64,000 nt of DNA, from contig CACBBD010000002.1 of the NCBI GenBank assembly GCA_902537425.1, positions 1 through 64,000 of the forward strand. The letters are read 5' to 3'. The notes under the pieces were generated by a model. That model saw only the letters and a list, made by a program, of their open reading frames with translations, ran no database searches and had not been told where the DNA came from. Both the position numbers and the translations under genes were made by a program. Shown one piece after another: positions 54,221-63,800 of the stretch (position 1 is its first letter; each line of letters begins with the position of its first letter). The DNA is from an uncultured SAR86 cluster bacterium. GTDB taxonomy: Bacteria > Pseudomonadota > Gammaproteobacteria > Magnimaribacterales > Magnimaribacteraceae.

Positions 54221-55315
54221 TTGAGCAAACTAGAAAAATTTGAAGTCGAGTGTTTGGTCATAGGAGGAGGAGTCTCCGGAATAGCTATCGCAAGAGAGCT
54301 TTCTTCAAGATTTGACAATATCTTCCTTATTGAACGGAACTTTCACATAGCACAAGAAACCTCTAGCAGAAACTCCGAAGTCATACATGCTGGTATGTAT
54401 TATGATTATGGTTCTCTCAAATCAAAACTTTGCTTGAAAGGTAAAGAATTACTTTATAAATATTTGCAGGAGAGAAAGATTGAGTTCAATCGTTGTGGAA
54501 AATATATCTTATCTTCAAATGACGAGGAATCAGAAACCTTAAACAGTATTTATGAGAATGGCCTGATTTGTGGGGTAAATGATTTAACTTATGATAATTC
54601 TTTAAAATCTAAATATCCTTTCCTGCATTACAAAGAAGCTATATTTTCTCCTTCTACCGGAATTTTTGATAGTCATTCCTTTATTCATTCTTTAAGTAGA
54701 GATTTTCAGAGCTTGGGTGGGAATATACTACTAGGCAATGAAACATTAAATGTTGAGCAATCTTCCAAAGGCTATGAAGTTTTTATACAGGATAAAAATA
54801 CACAAAACCAATTTGTTGTTATTACTAATATTCTTGTAAATTCTGCAGGACTTAATGCAGTTCATATCGCAAATCTTGTTAATGAAGGAAACACTTATCA
54901 AGAAGAATTTGTAAAAGGTGAATATTATATTTATCAAGGTAAAGAAAAATTAGAGAATCTGATTTATCCAACTCCATCGGAAAATAGTTTAGGCCTTCAC
55001 GCAACAATAGACCTTGGCAAAGGTATCAGATTTGGGCCTTCTGCATATGTGGTTAATGAGATTGACTATAGTCTCTCTTTACATCAAAAATCTCGTTTTC
55101 TTGAAGCTGTTCAGTCTTATTGGCCCAGCATCCAAGCTGAAGATCTTACACCTGGTTACTCTGGGATAAGACCTAAACTAAAGGGAATAAAAGACTTTAT
55201 TATAGATTCTGGCATAGTGAGTGATAACCAATATGTAAATGTTCTTGGCTATGCCTCTCCCGGCTTAACTTCATCTTTGGCATTGGGAATTGAAGTATCA
55301 AACTTAATAGAATAG
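54221..55315 (+). CDS. lhgO: FAD-dependent oxidoreductase, L-2-hydroxyglutarate oxidase-like
   Basis: This 364-residue DAO-fold flavoprotein has the FAD motif CLVIGGGVSGIAIARELS, then SSRNSEVIHAGMYYDYGSLK, the signature of the LhgO/L2HGDH group. Later LGLHATIDLGKGIRFGPSAY and GYSGIRPKL match the same branch. It would oxidise L-2-hydroxyglutarate to 2-oxoglutarate, a metabolite-repair step, passing electrons to quinone. Translation starts with TTG. It faces the metallophosphoesterase gene tail to tail. Confidence 0.85.
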   Translation: MSKLEKFEVECLVIGGGVSGIAIARELSSRFDNIFLIERNFHIAQETSSRNSEVIHAGMYYDYGSLKSKLCLKGKELLYKYLQERKIEFNRCGKYILSSNDEESETLNSIYENGLICGVNDLTYDNSLKSKYPFLHYKEAIFSPSTGIFDSHSFIHSLSRDFQSLGGNILLGNETLNVEQSSKGYEVFIQDKNTQNQFVVITNILVNSAGLNAVHIANLVNEGNTYQEEFVKGEYYIYQGKEKLENLIYPTPSENSLGLHATIDLGKGIRFGPSAYVVNEIDYSLSLHQKSRFLEAVQSYWPSIQAEDLTPGYSGIRPKLKGIKDFIIDSGIVSDNQYVNVLGYASPGLTSSLALGIEVSNLIE

Positions 55316-55318
55316 TTG

Positions 55319-56191
55319 TCATCTAAGGCCACTACCAAGTTTTGTATTAGACCATAGGATTTTATTATCCCTAGCGCTCACAAATTGATAATTAGCACTA
55401 TTATTATTTACTATCATTTTTAGATACCCCGGAGTCTCTATGTTGAATTTACCCGAGTCTACCTCGGCGGGCGAGCCACCGGGAAGAGCGCCAGTAGCGC
55501 TTATGAGTTGAAGAGTGTTTTTATGATCACCTTCATCTGCTAATACATGATTATGGCCAGTGATATAAATATCAAAAGTTCCAAAGACATAGTTTTCTAG
55601 AAACATTGCTAACTGCGGATTGGCCCGGTCTCTATCACCTGAACTAAATAAAGGATGATGAGCTACTGCGATAGAAAAGTCACACTTTTCTTTCAGTTTA
55701 TCTACTTCATCTAGCAACCATCTAATCTGACTGCCTCTTTTATAAAAATAATATAGCTTGTCGAAAATAGTCGTATCCAGAACAAAAAAACATGTTCTTC
55801 CAAATTTTTTGGTATAGAAATTACTAGGATGATTAATAGATGGATAATTCTTTGCAACTTGAAGATATACATTTGGATCACCCTTATAATCATGGTTACC
55901 GACTGCTAAGTAAAAGGGAATTTCAGTTTCTAGAAATGGTTTGAAGGGTGTTAAAAAACTTTCTTGTAGTTCTGGATCATCTAATGATTGGACTCCAAGT
56001 TGTGTTATGTCTCCTAGATGCCAGACCATGGAACAATCAGAATTTGCCAAAGCTTTTACAACCATTTTTTGAGTTGGATTTACTTCCCCAGCATCTCCTA
56101 CAAAACAGTAGATATTCTCTTCTGAGAGAATAGATTTACTTACTATCATTAGAATTAACAATAAGATTATTTTCAAAGATTTACCGTTCAT
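55319..56191 (-). CDS. Secreted calcineurin-like metallophosphoesterase
   Basis: This 290-residue exported protein has a signal peptide at about 1-23. It carries the metal motifs of the purple-acid-phosphatase-like family: FVGDAGEVNP, WHLGDITQLG, AVGNHDYKGD, VAHHPLFSSGDRD and ITGHNHVLAD. Order and spacing are complete. It should hydrolyse phosphate esters in the periplasm. Its ATG overlaps the tsaE stop (ATGA), so it is co-translated with the nnr-tsaE pair, where amiB is more usual. Confidence 0.88.
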   Translation of the reverse strand: MNGKSLKIILLLILMIVSKSILSEENIYCFVGDAGEVNPTQKMVVKALANSDCSMVWHLGDITQLGVQSLDDPELQESFLTPFKPFLETEIPFYLAVGNHDYKGDPNVYLQVAKNYPSINHPSNFYTKKFGRTCFFVLDTTIFDKLYYFYKRGSQIRWLLDEVDKLKEKCDFSIAVAHHPLFSSGDRDRANPQLAMFLENYVFGTFDIYITGHNHVLADEGDHKNTLQLISATGALPGGSPAEVDSGKFNIETPGYLKMIVNNNSANYQFVSARDNKILWSNTKLGSGLR

Positions 56192-56631
56192 GATATCAAT
56201 AACTCTCTTCTATCATCTTTCCCATTGTCTTTATATGAAATTTGAACATTAAAATCGGCAGAGGGAAGAGTTCCTTTACCATTTTTAGGCCACTCAAAGA
56301 TTGAGACTGATTTAAGCTCTTTAAGGTATTCTTCTATGCCAATTTCTTCTAGTTCTATCGGTTCAGAGATTCTATAAAGATCAAAATGAAAAACTCTATA
56401 TTTATCTGTTTCGTGTATTTCAACAATATTGTAGGTAGGACTTTTAACCAACTCTTTATAATTAAATCCTTTAAGAATTCCTTTAGTGAAAGTGGTTTTA
56501 CCTGCTCCCAGTTCGCCTTCTAAAAATATAATTATTGATCTATCAGTTTTAATTTTACTAATTTCTTGTGCTAGCTCCTCTCCGGCTGCGATGGTTTCAT
56601 TCTCATTTGAGGTAACCATAACTCTAGTCAT
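56188..56631 (-). CDS. tsaE: tRNA threonylcarbamoyladenosine ATPase TsaE
   Basis: This 147-residue P-loop protein has IIFLEGELGAGKTTFTKGIL with Walker A near residue 37-44, SPTYNIVEIHE, and FHFDLYRI as the conserved switch. EWPKNGKGTLPSADF is typical late sequence. It drives the TsaB/D/E t6A37 machine. It overlaps nnr upstream by 8 bases and the phosphoesterase downstream by 4. A second ATG at 56619 is a possible start. Confidence 0.93.
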   Translation of the reverse strand: MTRVMVTSNENETIAAGEELAQEISKIKTDRSIIIFLEGELGAGKTTFTKGILKGFNYKELVKSPTYNIVEIHETDKYRVFHFDLYRISEPIELEEIGIEEYLKELKSVSIFEWPKNGKGTLPSADFNVQISYKDNGKDDRRELLIS

Positions 56632-58138
56632 ATTTCAGTAAATATCTTAACTCTTCAATCACATCACTTGGCGTCAGTCCAACTTCACCCAAATCAAATG
56701 AAGCTTGATCAGCTGCTTTGGCATGCAAGTCTACGCCTACTTCACAGGCTTCCTTTGGTGTTAGTCCTTGGGCTAACATTCCTGCAATGATACCCGTTAA
56801 GACGTCACCCATACCTCCTGATGCCATTCCTGGATTACCAGCATTGCAGACTCCCCAGTGCTGAATCCCATTTTTTTTGTGACATATGACAGTTCCTGAT
56901 CCTTTCAATACGACGGTTGCATCGAATTTTTTTTGAATCTTTGCTGAATAAGCAAATCTATCTGATTCAATAGTTTCTACATTTGTATTCAATAATGTAG
57001 CAGCCTCTCCAGGATGAGGGGTTAAGACCAAATTCCTCGGTAATTTACCAGATAGTTTTAATTTGGGTAAAAGATTTAGTGCATCGGCATCCATAATGAC
57101 TACAACATCTCTTTTTTCAGCTTCCCAAAAAACTCTTTGTATCATTTGTTCTGACCAAGCTGTCTGCCCGAGACCTGGACCTATTGCAATTACAGTTGGT
57201 TTAATTAGATGCTCTTCTAAATCTTGCCCAGAATCTACTCCTTTCACCATCACTTCAGGGCATGAAACTAAGCTTGCATTAACATGTTCAGGCCTTGTAA
57301 CTAAACTGGTTAATCCTGCACCTGAATAAACTGCTGCTTTTGAAGCGAGTAGACCAGCTCCACCTAAACCTCTATCCCCGCCTACTACAAGAACATGCCC
57401 AAAATTTCCTTTATGGGCATCTTGTTCTCTGTAAATCACCTTATCTAAACTTTCTTCAAAATTAATGATGGAACTTGTGGAAGTTACTTTAGAAAATAAT
57501 TGTTTTGGTATTTCTAGATCAGAGTACATTACTTCTCCTGACACTTTTTTCCCAATTGAGGTAAAGCAACCTCTTTTTTGAGCAACAAAAGTTATAGTGA
57601 TGTCTGCATAAACACAAATATCCTCTACTTCCCCTGTATCTGGATTAACACCAGATGCTATATCTAGAGATACAACTGGTAATTTGGTACCCAATCTATT
57701 CAAGGCCAATATGGAGTCCTTAATATTCTTTCTTAGATTACCTTTTATGCCAGTTCCAATCAGCGCGTCTACTATGACCGCTTTCCTAGAAACTTTTAAC
57801 TTTCCAATAGAATTGATAGAGATAATTCTGGCCTTGGACGCCTTCATTTCTTTAAATGCTTTGCTGGACGTTCCCTTAATTTCTTTAGAAGGACAACAAG
57901 TAACTATAGTCACATTCAGGCCAAACTCTTTTGCTAAGCTTCCTAAAAGAAAACCATCTCCAGAGTTTTTTCCTTTTGCGCAAAAGATAACCAATTCTTC
58001 TAGTGGTCCGAACTCCTTTAAAATTACATCTAATGCAAATTCAGCAGCCCTTTGCATAAGTGAATAACCTGATATTTCTTTTTCTTTTATTGCAAGGTTA
58101 TCAATTTTTTTTGTTTCTTTGGCGGTATAAAGTTTCAT
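56624..58138 (-). CDS. nnr: Bifunctional NAD(P)HX epimerase/dehydratase
   Basis: This 504-residue metabolite-repair enzyme has an N-terminal YjeF epimerase half (about 1-215) with CAKGKNSGDGFLLGSLAK and VDALIGTGIKGNL. The C-terminal ADP-dependent dehydratase half has VVGGDRGLGGAGLLASKAAV, IGPGLGQT, VLTPHPGEAATLL, and NAGNPGMASGGMGDVLTGII as the ATP/ADP site. It is followed by tsaE, the usual order. Together they repair hydrated NADH and NADPH. Confidence 0.95.
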   Translation of the reverse strand: MKLYTAKETKKIDNLAIKEKEISGYSLMQRAAEFALDVILKEFGPLEELVIFCAKGKNSGDGFLLGSLAKEFGLNVTIVTCCPSKEIKGTSSKAFKEMKASKARIISINSIGKLKVSRKAVIVDALIGTGIKGNLRKNIKDSILALNRLGTKLPVVSLDIASGVNPDTGEVEDICVYADITITFVAQKRGCFTSIGKKVSGEVMYSDLEIPKQLFSKVTSTSSIINFEESLDKVIYREQDAHKGNFGHVLVVGGDRGLGGAGLLASKAAVYSGAGLTSLVTRPEHVNASLVSCPEVMVKGVDSGQDLEEHLIKPTVIAIGPGLGQTAWSEQMIQRVFWEAEKRDVVVIMDADALNLLPKLKLSGKLPRNLVLTPHPGEAATLLNTNVETIESDRFAYSAKIQKKFDATVVLKGSGTVICHKKNGIQHWGVCNAGNPGMASGGMGDVLTGIIAGMLAQGLTPKEACEVGVDLHAKAADQASFDLGEVGLTPSDVIEELRYLLKYD

Positions 58139-58244
58139 TCCTAGATTAATTCTTTTTTTTAATTATAACTCTAAGACATACTTTCCTTCAGCGATTGTAA
58201 AAGAAGATATAAACTAGATAATAGATAACAAGGATATAAAAGAT

Positions 58245-59258
58245 ATGAGTGATATTGAAATTAAACTTGAACCACAAGATGAATTTAATCATCAACCCGA
58301 TGAAGCCTCTAATTACAACGAAAGTATGTATTTCAATGTGTTTGACCACAATAAGAAAATGGGTGGCTGGTTTAGACTGGGCAATAGACCTAATGAGGGA
58401 TATGCAGAGATGACTTGTTGTATATATCTTCCTGATGGAAGAATTGGTTTCATGTTTGGTAGACCTGAAATAACAACAAATGAATTTTTTGATGCGGGTG
58501 GCATGAAGTTTGAGGTAATTGATCCCTTCAAGTCATTAAAAGTTCAATATAAAGGGAAGATATTACTATTAGACAATCCTAAAGATATGTTAAACCCTAG
58601 CAAAGCATTTAAAGAGAATCCAAGAGTTGAATGTGAAGCTGATATAAATATTAGCGGCATATCCCCTATGTTTGGAGGGCAGGCAGTAAGAAAAGATGGG
58701 AGGCCTTTAGAAAAAGATCCTGAAAAAAGTTTTTCAAAAGCCCACTATGAACAACATACGTCTGGAAAAGGTGTTATTAAAATAAATGGTGAAGAATGGA
58801 CTATCGATGGCCTAGGGCTTAGAGATAAAAGCTGGGGTCCTAGATATTGGCAAGCAATTGAATGGTACAGATGGTTAACGATTAATATAAATGACGAGAT
58901 AGGGTTTATGTTTAGTATTGTTCACCAGAGCGAAGATTCTGAAAGAAGAGGAGGGATTGTTCTTAAAGATGGCAAATATGAGATTGTTAAGGACTGCAAA
59001 ATAGAGACTGAATATGATGATGATCATTTTCAAAAGACTTTTACGGCTTGGGCAGAAACTGATGAAAGTGAATATGAGGTTGAAGGTAAAGTTATTTCTT
59101 TGATTCCCCTCAGAAACAGAAGAAACACTCCTGCAGGAGATAGCCTTGTCACAAGAATTACTGAAGGAATGACTCAGTACACATACAAAGGTATTGTTGG
59201 TTATGGTATGTCTGAATATTTAGATCAAGTAATTGATGGTAAGCCTATTGGACCATGA
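58245..59258 (+). CDS. Two-domain lipocalin-like protein (DUF7064/7065-like, CrtC/AttH-related)
   Basis: This 337-residue cytosolic protein has no signal. Its composition is beta-rich with two lipocalin-like halves. The best landmark is GLGLRDKSWGPRYWQAIEWYRW at about 193-214, with the R-D-x-S-W-G-x-R pattern shared by CrtC-like hydratases and the DUF7064/7065 proteins. Aromatic residues near it would line a hydrophobic ligand pocket. Function is unknown; steroid, terpenoid or lipid binding or hydration is only a guess from relatives. Its stop overlaps the LLM flavoenzyme start (ATGA), so the two are coupled. Confidence 0.7.
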   Translation: MSDIEIKLEPQDEFNHQPDEASNYNESMYFNVFDHNKKMGGWFRLGNRPNEGYAEMTCCIYLPDGRIGFMFGRPEITTNEFFDAGGMKFEVIDPFKSLKVQYKGKILLLDNPKDMLNPSKAFKENPRVECEADINISGISPMFGGQAVRKDGRPLEKDPEKSFSKAHYEQHTSGKGVIKINGEEWTIDGLGLRDKSWGPRYWQAIEWYRWLTININDEIGFMFSIVHQSEDSERRGGIVLKDGKYEIVKDCKIETEYDDDHFQKTFTAWAETDESEYEVEGKVISLIPLRNRRNTPAGDSLVTRITEGMTQYTYKGIVGYGMSEYLDQVIDGKPIGP

Positions 59259-60241
59259 AGATAAGTGTAGTTGACCAATCTCCTATTTTTTCTAATTCAA
59301 GTGCAGATCAAGCAATCAAAGACACTAGAGAGTTAGCTAAATGTTGTGATTCTTTGGGATTGAACCGATTTTGGTTAGCTGAGCATCACGGGTCTTCTTC
59401 ATTTGCTGGATGCTCACCTGAGATATTAATACCTAGTTTGGCATCAGAAACAGAATCGATTCGCATAGGCTCAGGAGGGGTTATGCTTATGCACTATAGT
59501 CCCTACAAAGTAGCAGAAAATTTTAGACTCTTAGAATCATTATTTCCAAATAGGATTGATTTGGGTCTTGGAAGGGCCCCAGGAAGTGATGCTTATCAGG
59601 CTGGTGCGCTTGCTTATGGCTCAAAGACGACTGGACCAGAATTTTTTCCAACAAAGATGAATGATTTAAAGTCCTTTCTAGAGGGAAGTGTTTCATCTAC
59701 AAAATCTTTTGAATCAGTTAATGTTACTCCGGGGCTAGGTGAATTGCCCGAAGTTTGGCTATTGGTATCCTCAAGACAGGGGGCAGAATATGCCGCCCAT
59801 TTTGGTTTACCTATGGCACTGGCGTATTTTATTGATCCTTCATGCATAGACCTCGCAGATGTTTATCGCGATAACTTTCAGCCATCCATTTTTGTAGATA
59901 AACCAAAAATAAGTGTGGGCGTATTTTCTATCTGTGCTGACACAGATAAGGAAGCAGAAGAATTATCTTTAAGTGCAGCTGCATGGAGACTTAATTCTCA
60001 AAAAGGGATTTTTGGAACATTCCCAACTTTGGAAGAAGCAAAGGACTCTATTAATGGCGATCTTGCGAGAACAAATGATAATAGAACTTTTGTAGGTACC
60101 GCACAGACTATAAGAGAGAAGCTTCAACCAATTTTGAACAAAGTTGAACCTGAAGAGCTAAAAATCATCACTATATGTGAACCCTTTTCTGCCAGAGTGA
60201 GATCCTATGATCTAATTAAACAATCATTTGCTCTTAACTAA
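59255..60241 (+). CDS. LLM-class flavin-dependent oxidoreductase (luciferase-like)
   Basis: This is a 328-residue TIM-barrel enzyme. LGLNRFWLAEHHGSSSFAG is the family flavin/substrate strand (MsnO8-like group), IRIGSGGVMLMHYSPYKVAE and NRIDLGLGRAPGSDAY follow, and LLVSSRQGAEYAAHFGLPMA holds the phosphate-contact region. Such enzymes use reduced FMN and oxygen to oxidise organic substrates. The 4-base overlap with the lipocalin-like gene suggests a joint pathway, perhaps on a lipid-like substrate. A MFS carrier gene starts 19 bases later. Confidence 0.87.
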   Translation: MKISVVDQSPIFSNSSADQAIKDTRELAKCCDSLGLNRFWLAEHHGSSSFAGCSPEILIPSLASETESIRIGSGGVMLMHYSPYKVAENFRLLESLFPNRIDLGLGRAPGSDAYQAGALAYGSKTTGPEFFPTKMNDLKSFLEGSVSSTKSFESVNVTPGLGELPEVWLLVSSRQGAEYAAHFGLPMALAYFIDPSCIDLADVYRDNFQPSIFVDKPKISVGVFSICADTDKEAEELSLSAAAWRLNSQKGIFGTFPTLEEAKDSINGDLARTNDNRTFVGTAQTIREKLQPILNKVEPEELKIITICEPFSARVRSYDLIKQSFALN

Positions 60242-60260
60242 CTCAATAAATTTAATATAA

Positions 60261-61496
60261 ATGGAACTATTTAAATCTCGTCTTTTGAGTGAAGGCAGTA
60301 TTTGGCATATAGGGAGTCTTAGCGCAGTCTATTTATCTCAAGGACTCTCTGGAGGCACTTTATTTGCCTTAACAACATATCTTGTATCTATCGGTGCTTC
60401 CGTAAAAGATATCTCATTATTGTTATCTATAACAATGGTTCCGTGGACACTAAAAGTATTTCTTGGGCCAATTATTGATTCATTTACTTTAAGTAGATTC
60501 GGTAGAAGAAGGTTTTGGATATTGATCAGTCAGGTTGCAATGATGTTAGCTGTCTCACCTTTAATCTTTATTGAGGTGACGCAAGTTAACTTCATCCTTA
60601 TAAGTTTATTGACGCTTCACAACACGTTTGTAGCAATATCAGATATTGCTATAGATGCCCTTGCTGCAGATAGTTTGCGTAAAGATCAAATGGCTAATGC
60701 AAATGGTTTCATGTGGGGGAGCAAGACCTTAGGTAGAGGTTTTGGGATGGCTTTGGCCACTTCTATTTTTTATGGGTATGGAGTTAATGAAGGATTCTTA
60801 GTCTTGATTTTATTGATGTCCTTAGCTTTCCTATTTCCGATTTTTTCAAAGGAGCTTTCCCATAAGGCTGGGCAGCAAGAGCAGTCCTATAAAGATCGAC
60901 TTACACTTAATGAATTACTTAAAGGAGTTAACCAAAGCTTATTAAATAGAAGTGCATTTGCAGCAATAACATTTATGCTTTTCTCAAACATCGGATATGG
61001 AATATTTGATGTAATTTACAACGAATTCTATATTAAAGTTCTGGGTTGGACTGGAGAGGATATAGGCTCTTTACGGCCCTATGGCATGTGGTTAGGAGGA
61101 TTGATAGGTTTATCTGCAGGTTTATTAACTATCTATATTTCAAAAAGATTTCTTCTACTATTTTTTATTACCGGACAAGCTTTTATCTTTCTCGCGGTAA
61201 GTAGTTTTAGTGCTGAGACTTCTGATCTGATTTCATCAATAGCTATCATTGGTGTAGATGCAGTTGACGCAGGATGGTCAGTTCTAATATTTTCTATTTT
61301 AATGGCACTTTGTACTTCAAATACCAGCGCGACTAACTTTGGGATTTTTATGGGTTTTGGGAATATATCCATGTTGATAGGAAACAACATCGCTCCCCTA
61401 GTTTTAGGTTCAGGAGATTATAGCTTTGCTTTTATAATTGCTGCTTTAACGCTAATTCCTTGTTGGCTTTGTGGTTACTATTTAACTAAGACTTAA
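60261..61496 (+). CDS. MFS transporter, AmpG-like
   Basis: This is a 411-residue inner-membrane carrier with about 12 helices. The N-terminal half has YLSQGLSGGTLFALTTYLVS and the helix-loop PWTLKVFLGPIIDS, RFGRRRFWIL (MFS loop 2-3 signature). ISDIAIDALAADSL lies in helix 4/5, as in AmpG and acetyl-CoA carriers. AmpG carries muropeptides; here the substrate may instead be linked to the flavoenzyme genes just upstream. It ends 4 bases inside the RND gene of the other strand. Confidence 0.83.
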   Translation: MELFKSRLLSEGSIWHIGSLSAVYLSQGLSGGTLFALTTYLVSIGASVKDISLLLSITMVPWTLKVFLGPIIDSFTLSRFGRRRFWILISQVAMMLAVSPLIFIEVTQVNFILISLLTLHNTFVAISDIAIDALAADSLRKDQMANANGFMWGSKTLGRGFGMALATSIFYGYGVNEGFLVLILLMSLAFLFPIFSKELSHKAGQQEQSYKDRLTLNELLKGVNQSLLNRSAFAAITFMLFSNIGYGIFDVIYNEFYIKVLGWTGEDIGSLRPYGMWLGGLIGLSAGLLTIYISKRFLLLFFITGQAFIFLAVSSFSAETSDLISSIAIIGVDAVDAGWSVLIFSILMALCTSNTSATNFGIFMGFGNISMLIGNNIAPLVLGSGDYSFAFIIAALTLIPCWLCGYYLTKT

Positions 61497-63796
61497 TCAA
61501 ATTTTCTTTTATCAAACTTCATCAATAAATTCGGAAGAAATAAGAAGTTAATTATCAATCCACCTACAAAGCAAATAACAGAAAACTTTGCAAAGTCTTG
61601 TATGGGTATGAAAGTCACAAGATTTAATACGCTAAATCCTAATGCAAGAACAACGGTCATGATTATTAAAGCAAAACCAACAGTTTCAAAAGAATAGATA
61701 ACTGACTCTTCCACTGACTTTTTAAACTCTTTTCTTGCAAGTTCATATTTACTGAGGAAGTGAACTGTAAAGTCTACTATCACCCCCAAAGTACTACCCA
61801 TTCCCACTGCAACCATAAATCCAACTTCCCCTACAAATAGTCCCCATAAGCCAAAACCCATTCCTATCGGAAGAATGTTTGGAAAAATTGATAGTGCGGG
61901 CAATAAGTAGGATCTAAAAAATAATCCAATTATTAATGTGATCAACAAAATACCTATAAATAAACCATACAAAAGAGAATTAACGATAGCCTCAGTCATA
62001 TATGTAAAAATAACTCTAAAGGAACTGGCTTCTGAGATCATATTCTCAAGGTTATTCTGTCGAAGATATCTCAGTACCTCATTATTAAATTCCTTGAAAT
62101 CATTGGAACTCATATCTTTGAGAGTTGCAGAAATTTTTGTTGATTTTCTATCTTGGCTAATTGAGCTATTCAAATCTAAGCCCATAGGAAGAGACATCTC
62201 GTAAAAAAATAAGTATTGTGCTGATAAATCAGCATTTTCAGGTATTCTTTTCCATTCAGGATCATCCCCATGCATACTTTTATTGAGATTTTTCATATTA
62301 TTAGCTAACGAAGTAACATGATTAACTTGTTCTCTTTCTTCTAGCCATACAGAAAATTTATCTAGAATTTTCAGGAAATCAGGATCTGAAACTTGTCCTT
62401 CTTCATTAGTTGCCAGAAAATTGACGGGAAAAGTTACACTCAGTTTTTCATCTAACCACAAAGTGTCCGAAGAAAAAGAAGTAAATCCTTCAGCATACAT
62501 TTGAGTGGGATTTTCATCTAATTCATTCATAGGTATACAGAGTAAGATCAAAAATGAAATTGAAGTAATAGAGAAAATAAGTTTATTGCCATTTTTGAGA
62601 ATAAAAGAACCAACAGAGGTAGAGAATCTAGTTTGCTTTGTAACCTTAGAAGCTGTCTTGACTTCAAAGAAAGATACAATAGGTGCTATAAAAAAAATTG
62701 TAAAAATAAAAGCAAATCCAATCCCAATAGCTACTGCATTTCCTAAATCTCTTAAAGGAGTGACTTCTATGAAATTTAAGCACAGGAATCCAATACAAGT
62801 AGAGATAGTCGTTAGAAACAATGGTTGAATATTCATTTCAAGGCTCTTTTCCATCGACTCTTTTGAAGATATGCCTTTGATCCTATTTTGAAAGTATATT
62901 GAAAATAGATGAATACAATCTGCAAGTGCCAGGGTAATTATGAGGATAGGGATTGTTGAAACCATTTGATTAAGAGGATTGCCTAATAACCCGATTGAGC
63001 CAAATGTCGCTATCAGACTCATGAGAATAACAATGAAGGTAGCAAGAACAGCCGCATAGCTCCTAATCATCAGAAATACAATAAGAAAGATGAGCAACAA
63101 CATAAGCGGCATTACTACTGGCATCTCTGCTTTCACAATCCTCGGGCTTATATAGTCCAGGTAAGGATTTCCTAGAAGTCTAATATCTAAATTTTCATTA
63201 CTCTCTTTTATAGGTTCTATGAAACCCAGAAGGTAATTAATTAACTCACTATTCTGATCTTCTTTGTTAGGTCCTGGAGGATCAACGATGATACTTACCA
63301 CAGAAGTCTTTTTATCTTCTGAGATAAGGGACTTATAAATTATGTCTTCGCCAGCAACTAAATTCTCTCTTTTTTCAAAGAATTCAATGCTTTTCTTTTC
63401 AGCTTCTTCTATGAAAGGTTCTACTATGAGATCATCATTGACCGATTTTACGTATGAATAGTTTGTAAGACTGTCCACTCTGACCGAGTAAGGTATTGTC
63501 CATGACTTTTTGGTAAGTTCTTCTATTACTTTTAAACTATCGCCATTAAACAAAGTTCCTTCATTAGAGTGCACTGCAATTATTAAGTTGTCAGTGGGAA
63601 TGAACATATCATCAATTTCGTTATATCGAATTACGGCAGGATGACCTTCTGGAAAATAGGTTTCTAAATCAGGATTAAATGTTAATTTTGTTAATCCAGT
63701 TGCTAGTAAGCAAACCACGATTAATACTAGACCAATAGAGAGATATCTATATTTGATCAATAATTTCGCAAAGTCCTTTTTATCAAAGATTTTCAT
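61493..63796 (-). CDS. MMPL/RND-superfamily exporter (COG1033 type)
   Basis: This is a 767-residue inner-membrane protein with 12 predicted helices: one at the N-terminus, five after a periplasmic loop (about 45-220), then the pattern repeats. FNPDLETYFPEGHPAVIRYNEI starts the first loop, and GLVSPD-like RND domains are replaced by the short MMPL form. VGMGSTLGVIVDFTVHFLSKYELARK is the second conserved D-F-T-V-H-F-L-S element (shown in part). Related proteins export lipids or hopanoids. The gene upstream ends 4 bases before its ATG and looks like an outer-membrane barrel, supporting an envelope lipid route. Confidence 0.86.
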   Translation of the reverse strand: MKIFDKKDFAKLLIKYRYLSIGLVLIVVCLLATGLTKLTFNPDLETYFPEGHPAVIRYNEIDDMFIPTDNLIIAVHSNEGTLFNGDSLKVIEELTKKSWTIPYSVRVDSLTNYSYVKSVNDDLIVEPFIEEAEKKSIEFFEKRENLVAGEDIIYKSLISEDKKTSVVSIIVDPPGPNKEDQNSELINYLLGFIEPIKESNENLDIRLLGNPYLDYISPRIVKAEMPVVMPLMLLLIFLIVFLMIRSYAAVLATFIVILMSLIATFGSIGLLGNPLNQMVSTIPILIITLALADCIHLFSIYFQNRIKGISSKESMEKSLEMNIQPLFLTTISTCIGFLCLNFIEVTPLRDLGNAVAIGIGFAFIFTIFFIAPIVSFFEVKTASKVTKQTRFSTSVGSFILKNGNKLIFSITSISFLILLCIPMNELDENPTQMYAEGFTSFSSDTLWLDEKLSVTFPVNFLATNEEGQVSDPDFLKILDKFSVWLEEREQVNHVTSLANNMKNLNKSMHGDDPEWKRIPENADLSAQYLFFYEMSLPMGLDLNSSISQDRKSTKISATLKDMSSNDFKEFNNEVLRYLRQNNLENMISEASSFRVIFTYMTEAIVNSLLYGLFIGILLITLIIGLFFRSYLLPALSIFPNILPIGMGFGLWGLFVGEVGFMVAVGMGSTLGVIVDFTVHFLSKYELARKEFKKSVEESVIYSFETVGFALIIMTVVLALGFSVLNLVTFIPIQDFAKFSVICFVGGLIINFLFLPNLLMKFDKRKFD

Positions 63797-63800
63797 AATC

